From contig CM041540.1 in the NCBI GenBank assembly GCA_023238725.1, positions 105,001 through 169,000 of the forward strand: 64,000 nucleotides of DNA, read 5' to 3'. Origin of the DNA: Scortum barcoo. Lineage: Eukaryota; Chordata; Actinopteri; Centrarchiformes; Terapontidae. Each line of letters begins with the position of its first letter. The stretch's first letter is position 1. Positions 58,998 through 64,000 of this stretch are shown in pieces. The notes beneath the pieces are model-generated. The model was not told where the DNA came from, searched no databases, and saw nothing but the letters and a program-made list of their open reading frames with translations. Both the position numbers and the translations under genes were made by a program.

Positions 58998-59570
58998 ACC
59001 TGCTGATGATGTCACTGACTCCAGCTCGCCTCCTGACGTCTCAGAGGAGATTCAGCCTGAGACAGAAACAACAGACACACTCAGAGCAGCTGGACTTGAG
59101 AGACACTGTACACATATATACTGCACATATATAAACAATTTACAGAAACTAGAATCATTTAGTACATCATAATTATGAGAAACATACATTGTAAAATGTA
59201 AAACATGTTTTCATAACCTAATAATATTGTTTTTATCTCCTGTTATTATCATACTAATCTTATCAAAGATGAAATGATCCTCTGACACTCGACATAAATA
59301 CTTCTGATTCTCAGTGTACATGTTTGAAGTTATACTACTAAAACATGAACTTTAATGTTGAATTATTTCCCACATTTTTGAGTTTTGTTTTGCTTCTGAA
59401 TGTTCAGTGATGTCATAATGATGTCACTGTGTCACATGTCACATTTTATCTGAGTGACACTGTGTGTGTGTGTGGGTGTGTATGCACAGAGTGAATAGAA
59501 ACAAAGAGACTCATACAGAACAGATCCATCTGTACCAAGCACTAACTACACAGACACACGCATGCACGCC

Positions 59571-59608
<38 letters not shown>

Positions 59609-60040
59609 ATCATTGACCATTTACAAGAAATTTCCTGGAAAGAATTCATTTCTTGCTAATAATTTAGAAATTTGCTAATAACAGCTTAATAAGTGATTAA
59701 TTATAATAACTTGCATGTAGACACATGAATCAAAGTCAAACTTTCCAAACACATAAAGATCATAAACAGAACAAATGGAATAAATAAAACAAAACAACAA
59801 ACAGAAGAAAATCTGCGGCCGCACATCAAACCAGAAGGAACGTTTCTGTTCTTTAAATTTAAACGTCTTCGGTTCAATAATCAGTTCAGATCAAACTCAG
59901 ATGTTTGCAGGTGAAGAGAAATGTGTTGGTTCAGGTAGAGGAGACACCTGTCTGTCTGCACACTAATCCGATCTGCTAACAAACACTAAACTCACTGAAC
60001 AACTAACGCCTGGTGTTTCTCACAGAGTTTAAAGACAGCT

Positions 60041-60081
<41 letters not shown>

Positions 60082-60991
60082 ATCATGTTCATATGCAAAT
60101 GTTGAAATGAATCAGTGTGAACTCACATCTTAGAGAGCTGCTCTTCATCTTCAACTGCAGCCAGTGAACGTCTAAATCCACTTTAATCACACACACGCAC
60201 ACACAGTGTTTGAGGTTGGGGGTGGGGTCAGTGGGAGCAGACTCCGCCCCCTGAGGACAGACTAATCTATAATCTGAGTGTGTCTGAGCTACCAAGATTA
60301 GCAGGAGGACATGAGGGGTCAGAGATCATCCTCCTCCTCACTGTCTGCAGACAGCAGCGCCACCATCAAGCTGTTAAATTCATCACACACACACATCTGC
60401 AAACTTTGTCCTGATGGAGTTGATGCAGGAAACTGAGCAACAATAAAAGTTCAGCTTTCTTCAAATAAATCATAAAAACTTTTTATAAAGTTCAATCAGC
60501 AGCAGGATCAGTGTGGTGGCTCTACCTAGTGTTCAGTACTGCTCACTGCAACAACGACCTGATGACTGAACACCAAACTTTAATATCATTTATATAACTC
60601 TACTTTTAATGGAGACTCTTTCATTCTAATAAACAAAAATCTAAATCTGTTTGTGAGCTTGTTTAACACTTGGACTAACATTACACTAAATATGAACTCA
60701 GAGGGAGTAAAGTTTTAACTGCACCTTCTCCACCTTCTTCTAATTAAATAAATGGATTCACTTCAGCATGTAAATGAAGGCACAGGAACAGGTGATATTA
60801 GTCACATATTTAATATCTTTACATTGTAGTAACAGTGATTAAATGACAGCCACAAACAACTTGTTTGGAGACATCTTCAGGAGTTTTGCTGAAAAAAAGA
60901 GCAAATAAAAAATAAATATAATCAATCATATATCAAATGAATATATCAAATGAAGTCTGATAAAGTGCAGCGTGTAAAGGCTGATTCTCAC
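58998..60991. other. intergenic between mical and svopl
   Basis: Contains CA microsatellites near 59575-59610 and 60045-60078. A minus-strand segment at about 60295-60134, with an acceptor-like CTGCAG and donor-like GTGAGT, could be a mical 5' UTR exon or the last svopl exon. I cannot decide which. Confidence 0.4.
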
Positions 60992-63960
60992 CAGAAGAGC
61001 TCGTCCTTTAGTCTCTATTGGTAACAGGAAGTTTCCCAGCGCGCAGACCACACAGGCCACAGCGAACGGACTGAGAGCCTGAATCACCGACTGCGACATC
61101 AAGCACCTGAAGTGCACACAGACACATCAGACAGGAAGTCATGGCTGAAGACTCACCTGTCAGGTTAAAAGGGAGGAGCCTGAACTCACCTGGGCGATGA
61201 ACGGAGCGATCATTCCTCCGATACGACTGAATGACGTACAGAAGCCCATCCCCAGAGAGCGGGCCGCAGTGGGATACACCTGAGGGGCAAAAAACACCAG
61301 TTACCTGAGACCAGATCCAGAAAAACCACCTGAGACCTGATCAATAAAAATCTGATCAATAAAAAGCGACACTAAACGCGACAGCCTGGACGTACCTCGG
61401 CGGTGTAAATATAAACCACATTAAAGTTCATGGAGACCAGAGACCGGAGCAGGAACAGCAGCACGGTGAATCCAAACCTGCAGAGAAAAACAGGGACTGA
61501 AGGTCTTCGTGAACCTGCACAGTCAGACTGTAAAGATGATCTCACTTCTCAAGTTCGTCTGTAATCTTTGCTAAACTGACCAAACACTGGAAATAAATCT
61601 CATACAGTGATAATAAACTCTAGATTAGACAGTTATCATATGTTTATAATCCACTTTGGTTCACTTCCTACAGTGAATTGAACTCAGATACACCTGGAAG
61701 AATCCAGACATTTTCATGCAAACCAGAGTTCAGTTGTTTGAGTTTTTCATGAGTTTTGGGGCCCAAACCAAGCAGGGTTCGATTAAACTGACCAAACTGA
61801 GTCTGAGCTTCTTACATGGTGGAGCAGATGTTCAGCATCATGAACAAAATGGCCGCTAGCAGCTGCAGCACCGTTAGACTCATCCTCCTCCCGATGACGT
61901 TGAGCAGACAGATGTTTACTGGGACGACTGTGAGGACGGAGGAGAGACGATCAGATCAGTTTGTCCTGATGTTACCTGACCTGTAAAGGCTTAATCCTCT
62001 GTACGGTGGCCTGTTCAGGACATCTCAGACTCAGCTGTGCTTTGAGGTGAGTAATGTTAGCATGTTAACGTACAGAAAGCATTAATGTGCTGCATCTGTC
62101 TGAGTCATATTAGGAGATACGGTGAACCTAGGAGGTAAAAGTTAACATGGCATTAAAAAAAATACTCAACTCAACACAAGCAGTTTGTGTTTTGAATAAT
62201 TTCATTAACTTTATTTACTAAGACTTTACTGAGGAGAAGCTGTAGCTCATGCAGAGGTCAAACAGAGGTCAAACTCTTCTAATAAGTTGGGCTATGCTAA
62301 CATAGCTAAGACTGCATGCCAAATATTCAGCCATTTTGTCAATAATTGAGTTGTTTTATTAGATGGACTCTAACCTGATAACATACAGCTGTTACTAATG
62401 ATAAGGAAAGAGGTTTACAGGCACAAATAAATGCGTCAAATAAATCTGAAGTTATTTTACTGTAATTTAGCAGAAGTGTCATATGTTCATAAAACTTGAA
62501 CCAATCATACACCTTAACTGTCACTATGGTAGTATGTCCATCCATCCATCCATTTTCCTAACCCGCTTTATCCTGAGAACACAGGGTCACAGGGGTGGAG
62601 CTGGAGCCTGTCCCAGCTATCTTTGGGCGAGAGGCAGGGTACACCCTGGATTGGACGCCAGTCAATCGCAGGGCTAACACAGATGACATACAACCATTCA
62701 CACTCACATACACACCTAGGGGCAATTTAGACTTATCAATTAACCTAACCTGCATGTCTTTAGGATTGTGGGAGGAAGCTGGAGTACCCAGAGAGAACCC
62801 ACACAGGCACAGGGAGAACATGCAAACTCCACACAGAAGGGCCTGCCTCAACCAGGGATTGAACCCAGAACCCTCTTGCTGTGAGGCAACAGTGCTAACC
62901 ACCACACCACTGTGCTGCCCCATGGTAGTATGTGTGGTTGGGAAATAAAATCTAAAAACAATGAGTCAATAAATAAAACGACAGTTATGACTCTTTAAAT
63001 CAGTTGTAAACTGTACAGAGTTTGGTTGGAGGCTGGTCATTAGTTTCTTGTGTTTGTGGGATTGTGATAAAATTTAAATTCAGTGTTTCTACGCTGCCAC
63101 TGAGAAAACTGATAAAGCTGTAAATCATGTTAAACTCAGGACTTACGTGCGACCTCTCCGAGGCAGCTGATGAGTAGCGTCTGGTAGTCACTGAGTGCGA
63201 AGGGGATGCAGTAACACAGTCCGTCCTCATGGCGGTGTTTGACCCGATGCTCTTCATCTGCATCCTTAATGCACAACAAGTTCTTCTCCAGCAGCTCCGA
63301 ACTGCTCAGCACCGAACCGTAATACGCAAAGGACGCCACAAACCTGAGTGCAGAAACACCACAGACAGAAACTGATCCACTGAAACAGGCACCAATTTAC
63401 TCCAACAGATTTAATAAAAGTGAAAAATTAAACACAGAGCTGTGACAGCAGGTTAGCATTAGAGCTAGATGATTTAAAAAGTACCTCAAGGCTCAGTTTC
63501 TTTTCTCTAAAATGCTTCCTCTTAGTCACATGATTAAAAGAAATAACAAATTTATATCTATATTATAACAGAGTGGGGTCTGTTGTAATTTAATCAGACT
63601 GATGTTAATATTTGAAACTGATGAAAAAGGCTTTTATCTGTTAAAAGGTTTTCAGTGGTTTAGTTTAACTTCCTGCACAGAGCACTCAGTGAATAAAAAC
63701 TACATCAGGTGCTCTGGCTTTAAGGTGCTAATCGTGACCCAGGACCGGTTCTGGTTTGGACAGGAACCTTCATTTCACATCGTTTTCTTTCTTTTCATCT
63801 TTTCTAACTGTCGTATCTCCACTGTCATCTTAAAAAAAAGACGAAATCATCTGTGAAGTAGAAGTGAGGATAAAGCGAAACGTTACCATGAGTACCAGAG
63901 CAGTAAAGACGTCCTCCTGAGCGATGAACTGAGCAGAATCCTCCAGCTGCCTCTCTCTAT
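60992..63960 (-). CDS. svopl: SVOP-like transporter, 3' part, frame interrupted
   Basis: Major-facilitator membrane protein related to synaptic-vesicle protein SVOP; substrate unknown. Exons in the window: 63960-63887, 63343-63147, 61927-61816, 61477-61396, 61279-61190, 61106-60992; the 5' part lies beyond 64000. Landmarks match SVOPL: LRRTSLLLWYSW, ASFAYYG, SDYQTLLISCLGE, FNVVYIYTAEVYPT, PFIAQ and LPIETKGRALL. The first five exons join in phase. The next must start in phase 0, but VLMSQSV is only read if one of two A bases at 61101-61102 (TT in the mRNA) is ignored. As written, the frame shifts just before the last membrane segment. The final few codons after GRALL lie in an exon I could not place. 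Confidence 0.85.
62536..62925 (-). mobile_element. GATG-tailed SINE, nearly complete
   Basis: Minus-strand element of about 390 bp. The head (62925-62850) has a GTGGTTAGCAC A-box-like stretch and a GGGTTCAATCCC B box, as in tRNA-derived Pol III promoters. The body includes GGAGTTTGCATGTTCTCCC and TCTCGCCCAAAGATAGCTGG. The tail is TGGA repeats (62537-62554). The GATG-type tail suggests mobilisation by an RTE/Rex3-like LINE. It lies in an svopl intron. Confidence 0.8.
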
Positions 63961-64000
63961 CTGAAACAACAACACCATGAGCTCACAGACGTTATTCTGA

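Noticed and set aside
60089..60295. Minus-strand segment that could end svopl or start mical
   Set aside because: Acceptor and donor look plausible for either gene but neither can be chosen from sequence, so it was not added to either CDS.
62850..62925. tRNA-like A and B boxes
   Set aside because: They belong to a SINE head; no cloverleaf or acceptor stem of a functional tRNA is seen.

Overview
The window is nuclear DNA from a ray-finned fish, most likely a spiny-rayed teleost. Every gene is split by GT-AG introns. The coding sequences match vertebrate families, and the transposable elements are fish types: two Rex3 (RTE-clade) LINE copies ending in GATG repeats, an L2-like LINE fragment, and GATG-tailed tRNA-like SINEs. 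Introns are short and full of microsatellites and minisatellites.

Layout, left to right. 1-3.9 kb: no gene supported. 4.2-10.3 kb (minus): a secreted peptide precursor of the calcitonin/CGRP/adrenomedullin superfamily with two alternative terminal exons; an L2-like LINE lies in its first intron. 11.7-12.7 kb (minus): atp6v1f. 13.6-14.8 kb (plus): lamtor4, divergent from atp6v1f. 16.9-19.5 kb (minus): arf5. 22.1-24.8 kb (plus): gcc1, with a 5-bp duplication that breaks the frame. 25.8-33.2 kb (minus): dennd6b. 33.8-39.6 kb (plus): lta4h, divergent from dennd6b. 41.5-59.0 kb (minus): a complete 33-exon MICAL gene (mical3-like). 61.0-64.0 kb (minus): the 3' part of svopl, with one apparent 1-nt frameshift.

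For atp6v1f, lamtor4, arf5, dennd6b, lta4h and mical I joined exons by hand at splice sites, and each gave a single open frame close to the family's usual length. Several genes serve membrane traffic and lysosomes: V-ATPase subunit, Ragulator subunit, ARF GTPase, GRIP golgin, Rab14 exchange factor, and the actin-oxidising MICAL that also binds Rabs. This looks like conserved synteny rather than an operon-like unit. In human, the same genes lie mainly on chromosomes 7 (ATP6V1F, LAMTOR4, ARF5, GCC1, SVOPL), 22 (DENND6B, MICAL3, and also ADM2) and 12 (LTA4H).

The most interesting signals are the peptide gene with duplicated hormone-coding exons and decoy copies of one of them, a MICAL intron whose minisatellite multiplies its own 5' splice site about 30 times, a dennd6b intron array with about 27 copies of TCACATGA, and a phase-compatible 78-nt candidate cassette exon in lta4h.
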